Source: Algihabitans albus
GTDB taxonomy: Bacteria; Pseudomonadota; Alphaproteobacteria; Kiloniellales; DSM-21159
Length of the DNA stretch: 64,000 nucleotides
NCBI RefSeq assembly: GCF_003572205.1
Contig: NZ_QXNY01000003.1
Coordinates: forward strand, 620,001 to 684,000
Reading direction: 5' to 3'
In this document: in pieces, positions 35,081 through 44,482 of the stretch
Layout: each line of letters opens with the position of its first letter
How positions within the stretch are numbered: the first letter of the stretch is position 1
The notes under the pieces: generated by a model
The model's input: only the letters and a program-made list of their open reading frames with translations
Told to the model about the DNA's origin: nothing
Database searches by the model: none
Translations under genes and position numbers: made by a program

Positions 35081-35968
35081 TCATGCCGTCAGCACCCGGC
35101 CGGCAACGGCCGAGAGCCGTTCGACCATCTCCGGGGCGCGCTTCTCCGGCGCCGTGATGACGGCTGTATCCAGCACCCGATGACAGCCGGCCTCGCAATT
35201 CGACGTACGTCCGGCCAGGCGCGGCGCCACGGCGCGCACCAAGGCCCGTGCCTTGTCCGCGTTCGCGAGCAGCACCTTGACGATGGCCTCCACCGTGACG
35301 TGATCGTGGTCGGGATGCCAACAGTCGTAGTCGGTCACCATGGCAACCGAGGCGTAGCAGAGCTCCGCCTCGCGGGCCAGCTTGGCTTCGGGCATATTGG
35401 TCATGCCGATCACGTCACAGCCCCAACTGCGATAGAGCTTCGACTCCGCTAGAGTCGAGAACTGCGGCCCCTCCATCGCCAGATAAGTTCCGCCGCGGGT
35501 GTGGGGGATAGAGAGTTCGGTGAGAGCCGCAGCCAGATGGTCGCCAAGCCGGTTGCAAGTCGGATGCGCCAGAGAAACGTGGGCCACCAGACCCTCGCCG
35601 AAAAAGGAGGTCTCCCGCTTGAAGGTGCGGTCGAGGAACTGATCGACCAAGACGAAATGACCGGGCGGGAGATCCTCATGCAGAGATCCCACGGCCGAGA
35701 CCGAGAGGATCTCGGTAACACCTGCTCGCTTCAGCGCATCGATGTTGGCGCGGAAGTTCAGGTCGCTGGGGGACAGGACGTGACCGCGTCCGTGCCGCGG
35801 CAGGAAGACCAGTTTCTGACCGTCCAGTTCGCCGAACAGTAGCGCGTCCGAGGGTTTGCCAAAGGGCGAGACGATCTCCCGCCACTCCCGCTTTTCCAGT
35901 CCCTCGATGTCATAAACACCGCTGCCACCGATCACACCGATCACCGGCGACTCCTCCACCTGGCCCAT
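35081..35968 (-). CDS. mtnP: S-methyl-5'-thioadenosine phosphorylase
   Basis: A 295-residue nucleoside phosphorylase of the MTAP type. The phosphate-binding start GVIGGSGVYDIEGL, RHGRGHVLSPSDLNFRANI, VSAVGSLHEDLPPGHFV, MEGPQFSTLAES and GMTNMPEAKLAREAEL are all typical and intact. It cleaves methylthioadenosine to adenine and methylthioribose-1-phosphate, the substrate of the adjacent mtnA. AGGGGACAGG precedes ATG 35968. Confidence 0.95.
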   Translation of the reverse strand: MGQVEESPVIGVIGGSGVYDIEGLEKREWREIVSPFGKPSDALLFGELDGQKLVFLPRHGRGHVLSPSDLNFRANIDALKRAGVTEILSVSAVGSLHEDLPPGHFVLVDQFLDRTFKRETSFFGEGLVAHVSLAHPTCNRLGDHLAAALTELSIPHTRGGTYLAMEGPQFSTLAESKLYRSWGCDVIGMTNMPEAKLAREAELCYASVAMVTDYDCWHPDHDHVTVEAIVKVLLANADKARALVRAVAPRLAGRTSNCEAGCHRVLDTAVITAPEKRAPEMVERLSAVAGRVLTA

Positions 35969-36062
35969 GGCCTGTCCCCTTCGACGCTTCGACTGTTCGC
36001 GCGATCATAGCGACTGGCTGATCTGGTGAAAGGGGGCACCTAGAATGGTGAAGCGCCGAAAG

Positions 36063-36095
36063 AAAAAACGGCCGCCGCTGATAAGCGGCGACCGT
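36063..36095 (-). terminator. Rho-independent terminator of the petABC operon
   Basis: Read on the minus strand, the 11-bp stem ACGGTCGCCGC (36095-36085) pairs with GCGGCGGCCGT (36078-36068) around a 6-base loop and runs into a TTTTTT tract (36068-36063). It lies about 30 bases after the petC stop and before mtnP, separating the two operons. Confidence 0.88.
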
Positions 36096-36124
36096 CTTCG
36101 GCCTCTTAACCGCAAGATCCAAGC

Positions 36125-36895
36125 TTAGTGAAGGTCAGCCCAGACCTTGCGCTTGACCGCATACATCAAGCCGGTGAAAACCAGCAGGAAGAGGATCACG
36201 GAAATTCCGGTCTGCTTGCGGGTATCCATCATCGGCTCGGCCGTCCACATCAGGAACGTGGCAAGGTCGAGCGACTGCTGCTCGAGCGTCGCCTCCGTCC
36301 CGTCGGCGAAGGATACCGAGTCGGGATAAAGGATCTGAGGCATGGCGATCTGGTGACCCGGGAAGTAGTCGTTCCAGTACATACCCGGCATCAGCTCGAC
36401 ATCGGCCGGCGGCTCGCCGTAGCCGACCAACAAAGCCTTGATGTAGTCCGGGCCGCCCTTCCGCTTCTTAGCCATCAACGAGAGATCGGGGGGGTAAGCC
36501 CCGCCGTTCAGGGCACGCGCTTCGTTTACGTTGCGATAGGGCGACGGAATGCGGTCGGCGGGAATACCGGCGCGCATGAACATCTCGCCGTTCTCATCCG
36601 GTCCGTCCTCGACCATGTACTCGGCCGCCAGCGCTTTGATCTCGTCTTCGCTGTAGCCGAGATCGACCAGGTTGCGGAAGGACACCAGCCGCAAACCGTG
36701 ACAGGCCGAGCAAACCTCACGGTAGACCTGAAAGCCCCGCTGCAACTCCATTTGATCGAAGGTGCCAAACACTCCCTCGAAGGAGAAGTCGTAGTTTGGA
36801 ATGGCAACCGCTTCAGCGGCTTCCGAGGGCCTGTCGGCTGCCGCGACGAAGAGAGTGGCGGCGGTGACGGCGGAAACTGCGAGCCGTTTCAGCAT
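36125..36895 (-). CDS. petC: Cytochrome c1 of the bc1 complex
   Basis: A 256-residue membrane-anchored c-type cytochrome. It has a signal peptide (to about residue 28), the haem-binding motif CSACH at 62-66, the axial-Met region HQIAMPQIL near 185 and a C-terminal anchor helix (SVILFLLVFTGLMYAVKRK). Here c1 is separate and not fused to cytochrome b. Its ATG overlaps the petB TAA (TAATG). It accepts electrons from the Rieske protein and passes them to soluble cytochrome c. Confidence 0.95.
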   Translation of the reverse strand: MLKRLAVSAVTAATLFVAAADRPSEAAEAVAIPNYDFSFEGVFGTFDQMELQRGFQVYREVCSACHGLRLVSFRNLVDLGYSEDEIKALAAEYMVEDGPDENGEMFMRAGIPADRIPSPYRNVNEARALNGGAYPPDLSLMAKKRKGGPDYIKALLVGYGEPPADVELMPGMYWNDYFPGHQIAMPQILYPDSVSFADGTEATLEQQSLDLATFLMWTAEPMMDTRKQTGISVILFLLVFTGLMYAVKRKVWADLH

Positions 36896-38190
36896 TACGG
36901 CTTCTCCATGGGCTTGGCCGTCGCACCGGCGACGCTGCCGCCGCCGCGCAACACAGGTTCGCTGATCGAGGCCGGAAGCGGCTTGGGCCGTTCCACGACG
37001 CTTAGGATCGGCAGAATGAAGATAAAGTAGACAAAGTAGTAGGCGGTCGCGATCTGCGAAATCAGGACGTAAGGCTGCTCCGCCGGCATGGCGCCCATGT
37101 AGCCGAGCACCACGAGAGACACCAACAAGAGGGCGAAGAACTGCTTGAACAGCGGGCGGAAGCGGCCCGAACGCACCGGCGAACGATCCAGCCAAGGCAG
37201 TACGAAGAGCACCGCGATCGACCCGAACATCGCGATCACGCCGCCCAGCTTCGCCTCGATCAGGACGATGCCGGTGAAGGGAATCCCGATGTCGAAGGTG
37301 ATTGCGCGGAGAATCGCGTAGAAGGGCAGGAAATACCACTCCGGCACGATGTGCGGCGGCGTTACCAGCGGGTTCGCCTCGATGTAGTTTTCCGGATGAC
37401 CCATGTAGTTGGGTGCGAAGAACACGACCGCGCAGAAGACCAGCAGGAAGACACCCAGACCAAAGAGGTCCTTCGTCGTGAAGTAGGGATGGAAGGGGAT
37501 CTTATCCTGCGGCCCCTTGGCGTCGATGCCCAAGGGATTGTTGGAGCCGAAGCGGTGCAGGGCCCAAAGGTGCAGGAACACCATGGCGACGATGATGAAG
37601 GGCAGCAGGTAGTGCAGCGCAAAGAAACGGTTGAGCGTCGGATTTTCGACGCTGAAACCGCCCCACAGCCAGATGACGATATCCGGGCCGATCAGCGGGA
37701 TCGCCGAGAAAAGGTTGGTGATCACCGTGGCCCCCCAGAAGGACATCTGGCCCCAGGGCAGCACGTAGCCCATGAAGGCCGTGGCCATCATGAGCAGCAG
37801 GATCACGACACCGATCATCCAGAGGATCTCGCGCGGCGCCTTGTAGGATCCGTAGTAGAGGCCGCGCAGGATGTGGATGTAGACCACGATAAAGAAGAAA
37901 TGCGCGCCATTCATATGCACGTAGCGCAGCAGCCAGCCGCCGTTGACGTCGCGCATGATCCGCTCGACCGAGTCGAAGGCGTAGTCGATGTGGGGCGTGT
38001 ACTGCATCGCCATCAGGATGCCGGTGGCGATCATGATCACCAGCACGATCCCGGCGAGCGATCCGAAATTCCACATGTAGCTGAGGTTCCGAGGCGTCGG
38101 ATACTCATTCAGCTCTGCGTTCATGAAGCTGAAGATCGGCAGGCGGTATTCGATCCACCGTACTAATCCGTTGTTCGTCTGAAATGCCAT
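36895..38190 (-). CDS. petB: Cytochrome b of the bc1 complex
   Basis: A 431-residue integral membrane protein with eight helices. Haem ligands are in [18 protein letters not shown] and in [20 protein letters not shown]; the Qo-site PEWY motif is in [16 protein letters not shown]. It oxidises quinol and transfers electrons across the membrane. It lies 46 bp after petA and is coupled to petC. The C-terminal tail beyond helix H (about 30 residues) is Pro/Gly rich. Confidence 0.96.
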   Translation of the reverse strand: MAFQTNNGLVRWIEYRLPIFSFMNAELNEYPTPRNLSYMWNFGSLAGIVLVIMIATGILMAMQYTPHIDYAFDSVERIMRDVNGGWLLRYVHMNGAHFFFIVVYIHILRGLYYGSYKAPREILWMIGVVILLLMMATAFMGYVLPWGQMSFWGATVITNLFSAIPLIGPDIVIWLWGGFSVENPTLNRFFALHYLLPFIIVAMVFLHLWALHRFGSNNPLGIDAKGPQDKIPFHPYFTTKDLFGLGVFLLVFCAVVFFAPNYMGHPENYIEANPLVTPPHIVPEWYFLPFYAILRAITFDIGIPFTGIVLIEAKLGGVIAMFGSIAVLFVLPWLDRSPVRSGRFRPLFKQFFALLLVSLVVLGYMGAMPAEQPYVLISQIATAYYFVYFIFILPILSVVERPKPLPASISEPVLRGGGSVAGATAKPMEKP

Positions 38191-38236
38191 GCTTCGCGAC
38201 CTTTATTCGCTTGAGGCGGCCCGAGCCCAGCCCCAA

Positions 38237-38785
38237 TCAACCGATGGTGATCGTGGTATCGTCGATGAAGGTATAGGCCGGCACTTCGAGATTCCGCGGC
38301 GCGGGGCCTTTGCGGATTCGACCGGAGGTGTCGTAGTGCGATCCGTGGCAAGGGCAGAACCAGCCGCCGAACTCGCCCTTCGTATCGTTCGGATTCTGGC
38401 CCAGCGGGATACAGCCCAGGTGCGTACAGACGCCCACCATCACCAGCCACTGGGGCTGCTCGGCGCGCTCCTCATCGCTCTGAACGTCGATGAGGTCGTC
38501 CAGCGGGACCTCCCGCGCCACAGCGATTTCTTCTTCCGTGCGATGCCGGATGAAGACGGGCTTGCCGCGCCAAGTGACCGTGATCGACTGTCCGACCGCA
38601 ATCGGGCTCAAATCGACGTCGATCGAAGCCAAAGCCAGTACGTCGGCCGACGGATTGAGCGAATTGATCATCGGCCAAACCGCGCCGGCGACACCGACGG
38701 CACCGACCGCTCCCGCCGCCAGATAAAGAAAATCCCGCTTCGACTCGTCTTCTACGCCGTGCTGCACGTCCGCACTGTCAGCCAT
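38237..38785 (-). CDS. petA: Rieske iron-sulfur protein of the bc1 complex
   Basis: A 182-residue Rieske subunit. The N-terminus has a Tat-like motif and anchor helix ([20 protein letters not shown], about 15-34). The 2Fe-2S ligands are CTHLGC (Cys120, His122) and CPCHGS (Cys144, His147), with Cys125/Cys146 as the usual disulfide. MADSADV at 38785 is chosen as start, with GGAACG upstream. First gene of petA-petB-petC. Confidence 0.96.
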   Translation of the reverse strand: MADSADVQHGVEDESKRDFLYLAAGAVGAVGVAGAVWPMINSLNPSADVLALASIDVDLSPIAVGQSITVTWRGKPVFIRHRTEEEIAVAREVPLDDLIDVQSDEERAEQPQWLVMVGVCTHLGCIPLGQNPNDTKGEFGGWFCPCHGSHYDTSGRIRKGPAPRNLEVPAYTFIDDTTITIG

Positions 38786-39097
38786 TTTTGCGTTCCGTAT
38801 CCCTAAACAAACGACTCTGCACAGTTCCATCGGCGGAAGCGTGGGAGCGGAGCGAACTTCTATGCCACCACTCGATACATACCGCGCTCCACCGCTTTGG
38901 AGATTGCGGCGAGCTGCCGCATCGCTCCGACTCCAGCCGAGCTTTCGCCAAGCAGTCGCCCTTGCGCGCGCGCTGGGATATAGAGGAAATAACCCGCGCG
39001 AGTAAAGGACAACCGGTCTTCAAAACCGCAACGGCTGCGGGACCACCGGCTTCGGCTCCACCCTTGGATATTATCCTCCCAACTAGTTAATATTCTC
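38786..39097. other. 312-bp divergent region between petA and trmL
   Basis: It should contain the petABC and trmL promoters, but I cannot identify convincing -35/-10 pairs. A hairpin of CGCGCG/CGCGCG type (about 38966-39000) and a segment at 39014-39027 identical to a selenocysteine-tRNA anticodon arm (GGTCTTCAAAACCG) are present; the latter does not fold into a complete tRNA. Confidence 0.4.
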
Positions 39098-39568
39098 ATG
39101 AAATTGATCCTTTATCAGCCGGACATCCCGCAGAACGCAGGGACGCTGCTACGCCTCGGCGCCTGTCTGGGCGTGGCCGTGGAGGTGATCGAGCCCTGCG
39201 GATTCGTCTGGGACGACCGGCGTCTGCGCCGTGCAGGCATGGATTACCTCGCCGGCGTCCACTTGACCCGCCACAGGTCCTGGAACGCCTACGAGGAGGT
39301 CCGACGCGCCAGAAACGAGCGGTTGGTGTTACTGACGACCCGGGGTGAGCAGGCCTATACGGACTTCACTTTCGCACCCGACGACGCGCTCCTGCTCGGC
39401 CGCGAGAGCGCCGGCGTGCCGGACGAAATCCACGGCTGTGCCAACGCCAGCTTGCGCATCCCGTTGCGAAGCGGGCAGCGTTCCCTCAACGTGGCGGTGG
39501 CAGGCGCCATGGTCCTGGGCGAGGCGCTGCGGCAAACGACACAGTTCCCGCAAGAGGAAAATCCATGA
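39098..39568 (+). CDS. trmL: tRNA (cytidine/uridine-34-2'-O)-methyltransferase TrmL
   Basis: A 156-residue SPOUT-fold methylase that modifies the wobble base of leucine tRNAs. The N-terminus [19 protein letters not shown], the core [15 protein letters not shown] and the knot region [20 protein letters not shown] are canonical. ATG 39098 lacks an evident ribosome site, so leaderless or weak initiation is possible. The stop overlaps the hemF start (ATGA). Confidence 0.92.
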   Translation: MKLILYQPDIPQNAGTLLRLGACLGVAVEVIEPCGFVWDDRRLRRAGMDYLAGVHLTRHRSWNAYEEVRRARNERLVLLTTRGEQAYTDFTFAPDDALLLGRESAGVPDEIHGCANASLRIPLRSGQRSLNVAVAGAMVLGEALRQTTQFPQEENP

Positions 39569-40482
39569 GCGAAACAGCGGAAAAATCAGGCATCTGGAGC
39601 GAACGGCAACAGCGGGCCGAGGCCTGGTTCCAGGAGCTGCGCGACGAGATCTGTGCCGCCTTCGAGCGGCTGGAGGATGAACTGACTCCGCCGCAGCAGC
39701 ACGCCGACAAACCAGCCGGGCGCTTCGACTACAAGACCTGGAACCGCACGGACGAAAGTACCGACAAGGGGGGCGACACCGACGGAACCGGCACGCCCGG
39801 CGGCGGCGGACGCATGGGCCTGATGCACGGCCGGGTGTTCGAGAAGGTCGGGGTCAATACCTCGACGGTCTATGGCACCTTCAGCCCGGAGTTCGCCAAA
39901 CAGATCCCCGGTGCCGCCGAGAACCCTCAGTTCTGGGCGTCCGGCATCTCCCTGGTGGCCCACATGCAGTCGCCGCTCGTGCCCGCGGTGCACATGAACA
40001 CCCGGCATATCGTCACCACCAAGTCCTGGTTCGGCGGCGGCGCCGATCTCAACCCCATGTACCCGGTCGAGGCCGACACGGACGACTTCCATACCGCCCT
40101 GCGGCGGGCCTGCGATGCCCACGATCCGGCCTACTACGAGAAGTTCAAGGCCTGGTGCGACGACTACTTCATGATCAAACATCGCGGCGAGGCGCGCGGC
40201 GTAGGTGGCATTTTCTACGACTACCTGGAGGACGACTGGGAGGCCGACTTCGCCTTTACCCAAGACGTCGGCCGCGCCTTCCTGGAAATCTATCCGCAGC
40301 TCGTCCGGCGCCATCTTCAGGAACCCTGGACGGAGGAGCATCGCCAGCACCAGCTTTTCCGCCGCGGCCGTTATGTCGAGTTCAATCTGATCTACGACCG
40401 CGGCACCACCTTCGGCCTCAAGACCGGCGGTAACGTCGAAGCCATCCTGATGTCTCTCCCGCCTCTCGCCGCTTGGCCATAA
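39565..40482 (+). CDS. hemF: Oxygen-dependent coproporphyrinogen III oxidase
   Basis: A 305-residue enzyme of haem synthesis that decarboxylates coproporphyrinogen III using O2. Conserved segments: [67 protein letters not shown], and [19 protein letters not shown]. Length and order are complete. It is coupled to trmL; the neighbouring bc1 complex needs haem. Use of the aerobic isoenzyme fits a respiring organism. Confidence 0.96.
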   Translation: MSETAEKSGIWSERQQRAEAWFQELRDEICAAFERLEDELTPPQQHADKPAGRFDYKTWNRTDESTDKGGDTDGTGTPGGGGRMGLMHGRVFEKVGVNTSTVYGTFSPEFAKQIPGAAENPQFWASGISLVAHMQSPLVPAVHMNTRHIVTTKSWFGGGADLNPMYPVEADTDDFHTALRRACDAHDPAYYEKFKAWCDDYFMIKHRGEARGVGGIFYDYLEDDWEADFAFTQDVGRAFLEIYPQLVRRHLQEPWTEEHRQHQLFRRGRYVEFNLIYDRGTTFGLKTGGNVEAILMSLPPLAAWP

Positions 40483-40599
40483 CAGGTATTGCCGTTCGGC
40501 AGGCTGCGCACGCGATCTCCGACGGGCGAAACTCCGGAAAGACAGAGGCCTCACCCAATCAGCGTGAATGGCTCCGGGCGTGCGCACGTATTATGCAGA

Positions 40600-41031
40600 A
40601 TGATCCGGCTGCTCGCCTTCTGCCTGCTGCTCACGGCGCTGTCCTTTTCGTCAGCGCCCGCACAGAACCTGCTGCGCGATCCCGACCGCGCCGCAGTCCC
40701 CACGCGCCCTTGGGTGGTTGACCGTACCGGACTGACAGCCGTTCCGCTGCCGGCTCGTGGCTGGTGTCCAACGCCGGAGTTGGATGGCAGCGGCGTGGTT
40801 CGCTTGCGGGTCGACTCGCTCGACCGCAGAGCCTACGCCGCACCGCGTCGGGATCTGCAGCGCTTCCTCTCGGGCGTGCGTTTTCTCGTCCAGCAGGACT
40901 GCCCGCAGGTCCAAGCCATCGAGGTCCAGGGCTACGCGGCAGGAACCCGCAGTTTCCTCGGTAGCCTGCTACGAGAAGAGGGCTGGACCTTGCAGGGCGC
41001 CCAGCTCGGCAACTCCGGCATCCGGCGCTGA
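40600..41031 (+). CDS. Small secreted protein of unknown function
   Basis: A 143-residue protein with a clear signal peptide (MIRLLAFCLLLTALSFSSAPA, cleavage near residue 21-23). The mature part has two cysteines (CPTPEL and QQDCPQV) that may form a disulfide, and a C-terminal stretch VQAIEVQGYAAGTRSFLGSL. I do not recognise the family. ATG 40600 is preferred to ATG 40593, which is in another frame. Its stop lies 4 bases from the convergent msrP stop. Confidence 0.6.
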   Translation: MIRLLAFCLLLTALSFSSAPAQNLLRDPDRAAVPTRPWVVDRTGLTAVPLPARGWCPTPELDGSGVVRLRVDSLDRRAYAAPRRDLQRFLSGVRFLVQQDCPQVQAIEVQGYAAGTRSFLGSLLREEGWTLQGAQLGNSGIRR

Positions 41032-41035
41032 AGCC

Positions 41036-42067
41036 TTACATCCAGAGCGTACGGCTGGTCTGGTCCTTGCCCTGATAGAGCTCGGCGACCCACTCGCCAT
41101 AACCGTTGTAGAGGAGGGTCGGGACCCTTTCGCGGACACCCAGAAGTTCCTCGGTTTCCTGACTCCAGCGCGGGTGCGGGACCGTTGGATTGACGTTGGC
41201 CCAGAAGCCGTACTCGTTGGCCTGGATCTCCTCCCAGAAGGAGACCGGGCGCTCCCGCGTGAACTCGAAGGCGACAATCGACTTGATCGACTTGAAGCCG
41301 TACTTCCAAGGCACCACCAGACGCAGCGGCGAGCCGTTCTGCTTCGGCATGGGCTTGCCGTAAAGGCCGGTCCCCATGAAGGTCAGTTCGTTGGTCGCCT
41401 CCTCGATCGTCAAGCCCTCCACGTAGGGCCAGGGATACCAGCTGGAGCGCTGACCGGAGGCCACGTCGGGGTCCATGAAGGTCACCATCTTGACGTACTT
41501 GGCAGACGAAAGCGGCTTGGCGAGCTCGACGAGACGGCGCATCGGGAAGCCCGCCCAGGGAACCGCCATCGCCCAGGCCTCGACGCAGCGGTGGCGATAG
41601 AGCCGCTCTTCCAGCTCGACCTTGGACAGCAGATCGTCGATGTCCAGTTCCTGCGGCTGCTCTACCTCGCCCGTGAGCGAGATCGTCCAGGGCCGAATCG
41701 GCAGGTCCTGAGCCCGCTGCCAGATGTTCTTGGACGAGCCGAACTCATAGAAGTTGTTGTAGGTGATGGCCAACTGCTCTTCGGTGAGGTCGCGGTCGAG
41801 CACGAAAGCCTCGTTTCGCGGCGCGGGGTAGAGATGCGCGCTGGGGTCGTCGCTCGCGGCCTGGGCAAGCTGCACAGCGTCCAGCCCTTCGCGCGCTACG
41901 CCGTCCGCTTGCGCGGGCTCGTCGCAGGCTGCCAGCAGCCCGCCGGCGCCCAGCAGGACCGAGCCTGCCGCGGCACCGCGCAGGAACCGTCGTCGCTCGT
42001 GGTAAATCGATTCCGGTGTGGCGGCGGACTCCGGCAACTCCCAGCCACGGCGGCGCTTGATCAGCAT
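41036..42067 (-). CDS. msrP: Protein-methionine-sulfoxide reductase catalytic subunit MsrP (YedY)
   Basis: A 343-residue periplasmic molybdoenzyme that repairs oxidised methionine in envelope proteins. It has a Tat signal (ERRRFLRGAAAG) with a cysteine at LLAACDE, the molybdopterin Cys in YRHRCVEAWAMAVPWAGFP, and typical MsrP segments MDPDVASGQRSSWYPWPYVEG and PRWSQETEELLG. The usual membrane partner MsrQ is not adjacent. It depends on molybdenum cofactor, for which several genes lie 18 kb away in the window. Confidence 0.95.
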   Translation of the reverse strand: MLIKRRRGWELPESAATPESIYHERRRFLRGAAAGSVLLGAGGLLAACDEPAQADGVAREGLDAVQLAQAASDDPSAHLYPAPRNEAFVLDRDLTEEQLAITYNNFYEFGSSKNIWQRAQDLPIRPWTISLTGEVEQPQELDIDDLLSKVELEERLYRHRCVEAWAMAVPWAGFPMRRLVELAKPLSSAKYVKMVTFMDPDVASGQRSSWYPWPYVEGLTIEEATNELTFMGTGLYGKPMPKQNGSPLRLVVPWKYGFKSIKSIVAFEFTRERPVSFWEEIQANEYGFWANVNPTVPHPRWSQETEELLGVRERVPTLLYNGYGEWVAELYQGKDQTSRTLWM

Positions 42068-42198
42068 GAAAAGGCTCTCCCCTCGTTCACCAGCATCCTA
42101 ATCTAAGACTTGCTGGGACGAGGCCAACTCACAGCTTAGAGAGCGCAAAGTCACTGCGAGCGGCCCTGGCTTCGGGCCTCTTCGAGTCGGTTGAGGGC

Positions 42199-42624
42199 CT
42201 AGGCTGGCTGCGCAGGCGCGGCTGGACGAAGTCCTTTCCAGAGTAGGAGCATTCCAACTATCAGCGCCACGTTTACCGCAAGCTGGAGCAGGAGCTGCGC
42301 CTGGGTAAGCTGACCGAGCACGGTGAATATGTAGGCGCCATAGGCGATTCCCAGCACCTGCTCCGCCACCGCGATCCACAGGAAATTCAAGTACCGGATC
42401 GGATCGAGCAGCATGATCAGGTACACGCCGGCCAGCAGCAGCATCACCATGCCATACTGCTTGCCCATGGCGCGCAGCTCCGCATCCCACCCCTCCGCCG
42501 GCGTCCAACCGACGAGATCGGCGCCGAACTCGGGGGAAAAGGTGGACAGCAGACCGAAAGCTAGATGCCACAACACCCAGAGCGCGAGGCCGATCTTGAG
42601 AATGGGTAGTTTGGAGAAGTGCAT
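42199..42624 (-). CDS. Four-helix membrane protein of unknown function
   Basis: A 141-residue protein with four hydrophobic segments (about 8-28, 55-75, 80-103, 108-128), a Trp-rich first loop (GWTPAEGWDAEL) and a short polar tail. It lacks the conserved histidine pattern of the haem protein MsrQ, although it sits 131 bp upstream of msrP on the same strand. The layout recalls small BphX/DoxX-like membrane proteins, but no family can be assigned. GGCGG precedes ATG 42624. Confidence 0.6.
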   Translation of the reverse strand: MHFSKLPILKIGLALWVLWHLAFGLLSTFSPEFGADLVGWTPAEGWDAELRAMGKQYGMVMLLLAGVYLIMLLDPIRYLNFLWIAVAEQVLGIAYGAYIFTVLGQLTQAQLLLQLAVNVALIVGMLLLWKGLRPAAPAQPA

Positions 42625-42966
42625 CCGTTGATCCGCCTTTCAGGCGCGCAAGCTTTACGCCGTCGATGTCAAATTACATTAACACACACCTAGATCATTG
42701 GGTGGCGTTTGCAAACAGGCCGAAGAACTGCTCGATCGCCGGATGGGATCAACCTGCGTCTGAAGCGTCAGGGACAGTCCAAACCCGAAGCGGCCGGCCG
42801 ACGGAGGGTCGCCAGCGTCTCCATGCTGGGGTGGTCTCGGGGGCATGACGTTGCTCGCCGGACATGCGTCGTTCTCTCCAGGGGTCTGCTTTTTACAGGG
42901 GATAGGTCAAAGCGCCGTGGGACTGGAAGAAAGCTGTGCCAGTCGAGCGAGGCTTTAGCGGAGGCT
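42625..42966. other. 342-bp gap without identified feature
   Basis: This is the upstream region of the four-helix membrane protein and the downstream region of the ZIP gene. It is AT-rich near 42667-42690 with a minus-strand TTGACA (42672-42667) but no fitting -10. No coding pattern, RNA gene or terminator is visible. Confidence 0.4.
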
Positions 42967-43743
42967 CTAGATCGTCTGGTCGATCATGACCATCAAACAG
43001 AAGCCGATGAGCAAACCGAAGGTGGCTCGGCTCTCGAAGCCCCTACGATGCGTCTCCGGGATCATTTCCCCACCGATCACAAAGAGCATGGCACCGGCGG
43101 CAAAGGCGAGCGCCCAGGGCAGCAAAGGAGCGACGAAGGCTACGGCGCCCGCTCCCAGCAGCCCACCCACCGGCTCGACAAGCCCCGTCAGAAGAGCGAC
43201 CAGGAAGGCCGGCCGACGCCGGTACCCCAACGCGACGAGTGCGGCGGCGACAATAAAACCCTCGGGCATGTTCTGGACGAGAATGCCAAGAGTCAGCGCG
43301 ATCGAGCGCTCCGGATCGTCGCCGCCAAAACCGGCTCCGACAGCCAGACCCTCCGGAAAGTTGTGGATGGTGATCGCCAGCACGAAAAGCCAAAGGCGTC
43401 TGACCTCCAGGCTATCGCGGCCCTCGCGGCCTTTGACGAAATGCTCGTGCGGGACATAGCGGTGAACCAGCCAGAAGAGGCCCCCACCGAGCAGGACGGC
43501 GGTGCTAGCGATCAACCCGGCGCCGGTCGCTCCGGCCGTCGGCTCGGCCGCTTCGATCGCGGGAAGCAGCAAGGACAGGACAGAAGCGGCCAGCATGATG
43601 CCGGCTGCCATGCTCATCAACAGCGTCTCGAGCGCGGCGGTCATTCGCCGTACGGCGAAAATGGCAAGCGCCCCCAGGCCGGTGCCCAGCCCCGCCACCA
43701 GAGAGGCGGCGGTGCCGAGCAGAAATGTATCGAAACCGGCCAT
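42967..43743 (-). CDS. ZIP-family divalent metal transporter
   Basis: A 258-residue protein with eight membrane helices. The metal-binding helices IV and V are typical: IHNFPEGLAVGAGFGG and LVQNMPEGFIVAAAL, each with the paired Asn/Glu. A His-containing loop (HRYVPHEHF) precedes helix IV. It imports zinc or iron type cations. It lies 44 bp downstream of dps on the same strand, so metal uptake and iron storage genes are adjacent. Confidence 0.9.
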   Translation of the reverse strand: MAGFDTFLLGTAASLVAGLGTGLGALAIFAVRRMTAALETLLMSMAAGIMLAASVLSLLLPAIEAAEPTAGATGAGLIASTAVLLGGGLFWLVHRYVPHEHFVKGREGRDSLEVRRLWLFVLAITIHNFPEGLAVGAGFGGDDPERSIALTLGILVQNMPEGFIVAAALVALGYRRRPAFLVALLTGLVEPVGGLLGAGAVAFVAPLLPWALAFAAGAMLFVIGGEMIPETHRRGFESRATFGLLIGFCLMVMIDQTI

Positions 43744-43787
43744 CGGAGGACACTCGACCTAAACCACGCAACCTTGGAACCGACGCC

Positions 43788-44258
43788 TTACTGGATGTGG
43801 GCCCGCAGCATCCAGGCTGCCTTTTCGTGGGCGGCCATACGCTCGACCATCATGTCGATGGTCACTTCATCGCCGGCGTTCTCGGCCGCCGTCAGGACGC
43901 TGCGCGCAACCCGCGAAAGAGTCTCGTTGTCGCCCGCAAGCTGGCGGATCATGTCGTCGGAGGCCGGCGGTGTGGCCGGCGCTTCGGCAACCGACTTCAA
44001 CTCGGCAAACTGCACGTAGCTGCCAGGTGCAAAGTGGCCGAGGGCGCGAATGCGTTCCGCCACGTCGTCGGCTGCCACGCGAAGCTCGTCGTACTGCTCC
44101 TCGAACAGGCTGTGCAACTGCCCGAACTGGGGGCCGGTCACGTTCCAGTGGAAGTTCTGCGTCTTGAGATAGAGGGTGTAGGTATCCGCCAATACGCGCG
44201 ACAAGCCCTCGGCGACAGACTTGCGGTCTTCTTCGCTCAAACCGGTGTTAAGGCTCAT
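43788..44258 (-). CDS. dps: Dps-type DNA-binding ferritin
   Basis: A 156-residue mini-ferritin that stores iron and protects DNA from peroxide. The intersubunit ferroxidase site residues are in KTQNFHWNVTGPQF and FEEQYDELRVAADDVAERI. The C-terminal helix ends at HEKAAWMLRAHIQ without a long basic tail. ATG 44258 has a strong AAGGAGAG site. A candidate promoter and an Irr-like palindrome lie upstream, consistent with iron or peroxide control. Confidence 0.95.
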   Translation of the reverse strand: MSLNTGLSEEDRKSVAEGLSRVLADTYTLYLKTQNFHWNVTGPQFGQLHSLFEEQYDELRVAADDVAERIRALGHFAPGSYVQFAELKSVAEAPATPPASDDMIRQLAGDNETLSRVARSVLTAAENAGDEVTIDMMVERMAAHEKAAWMLRAHIQ

Positions 44259-44317
44259 GACTGCTCTCCTTTCTGATCCGGCGGGCATAGCCGCTTCTCA
44301 CATTTCACACAAGCCAA

Positions 44318-44345
44318 AATATAGTTTCTTTGAAATGAGTTACAA
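44318..44345 (-). promoter_or_regulatory. Candidate sigma-70 promoter of dps
   Basis: On the minus strand, TTGTAA (44345-44340) and TATATT (44323-44318) are separated by 16 bases, about 60 bases before the dps start codon. The region is notably AT-rich for this genome. Confidence 0.45.
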
Positions 44346-44350
44346 TCCTA

Positions 44351-44367
44351 TTTGGAAGAATTCCAAA
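44351..44367. promoter_or_regulatory. Irr-box-like palindrome upstream of dps
   Basis: TTTGGAAGAATTCCAAA is a perfect 7+3+7 inverted repeat placed 5 bases upstream of the candidate dps -35 element. It differs from the Irr/ICE motif, as I recall it (TTTAGAA-N3-TTCTAAA), at one symmetric position per arm. Confidence 0.5.
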
Positions 44368-44482
44368 ATATTTTCGAAGACCGCAGGAATGAGCCGTTAC
44401 GCTGCGTCTCGGCAGCACCCTCTCCCCCCAGGGTTGCGGTTCTTGGCTCGAAACCGATCGGCCCGCCGCCAGCTGGCTAGCG

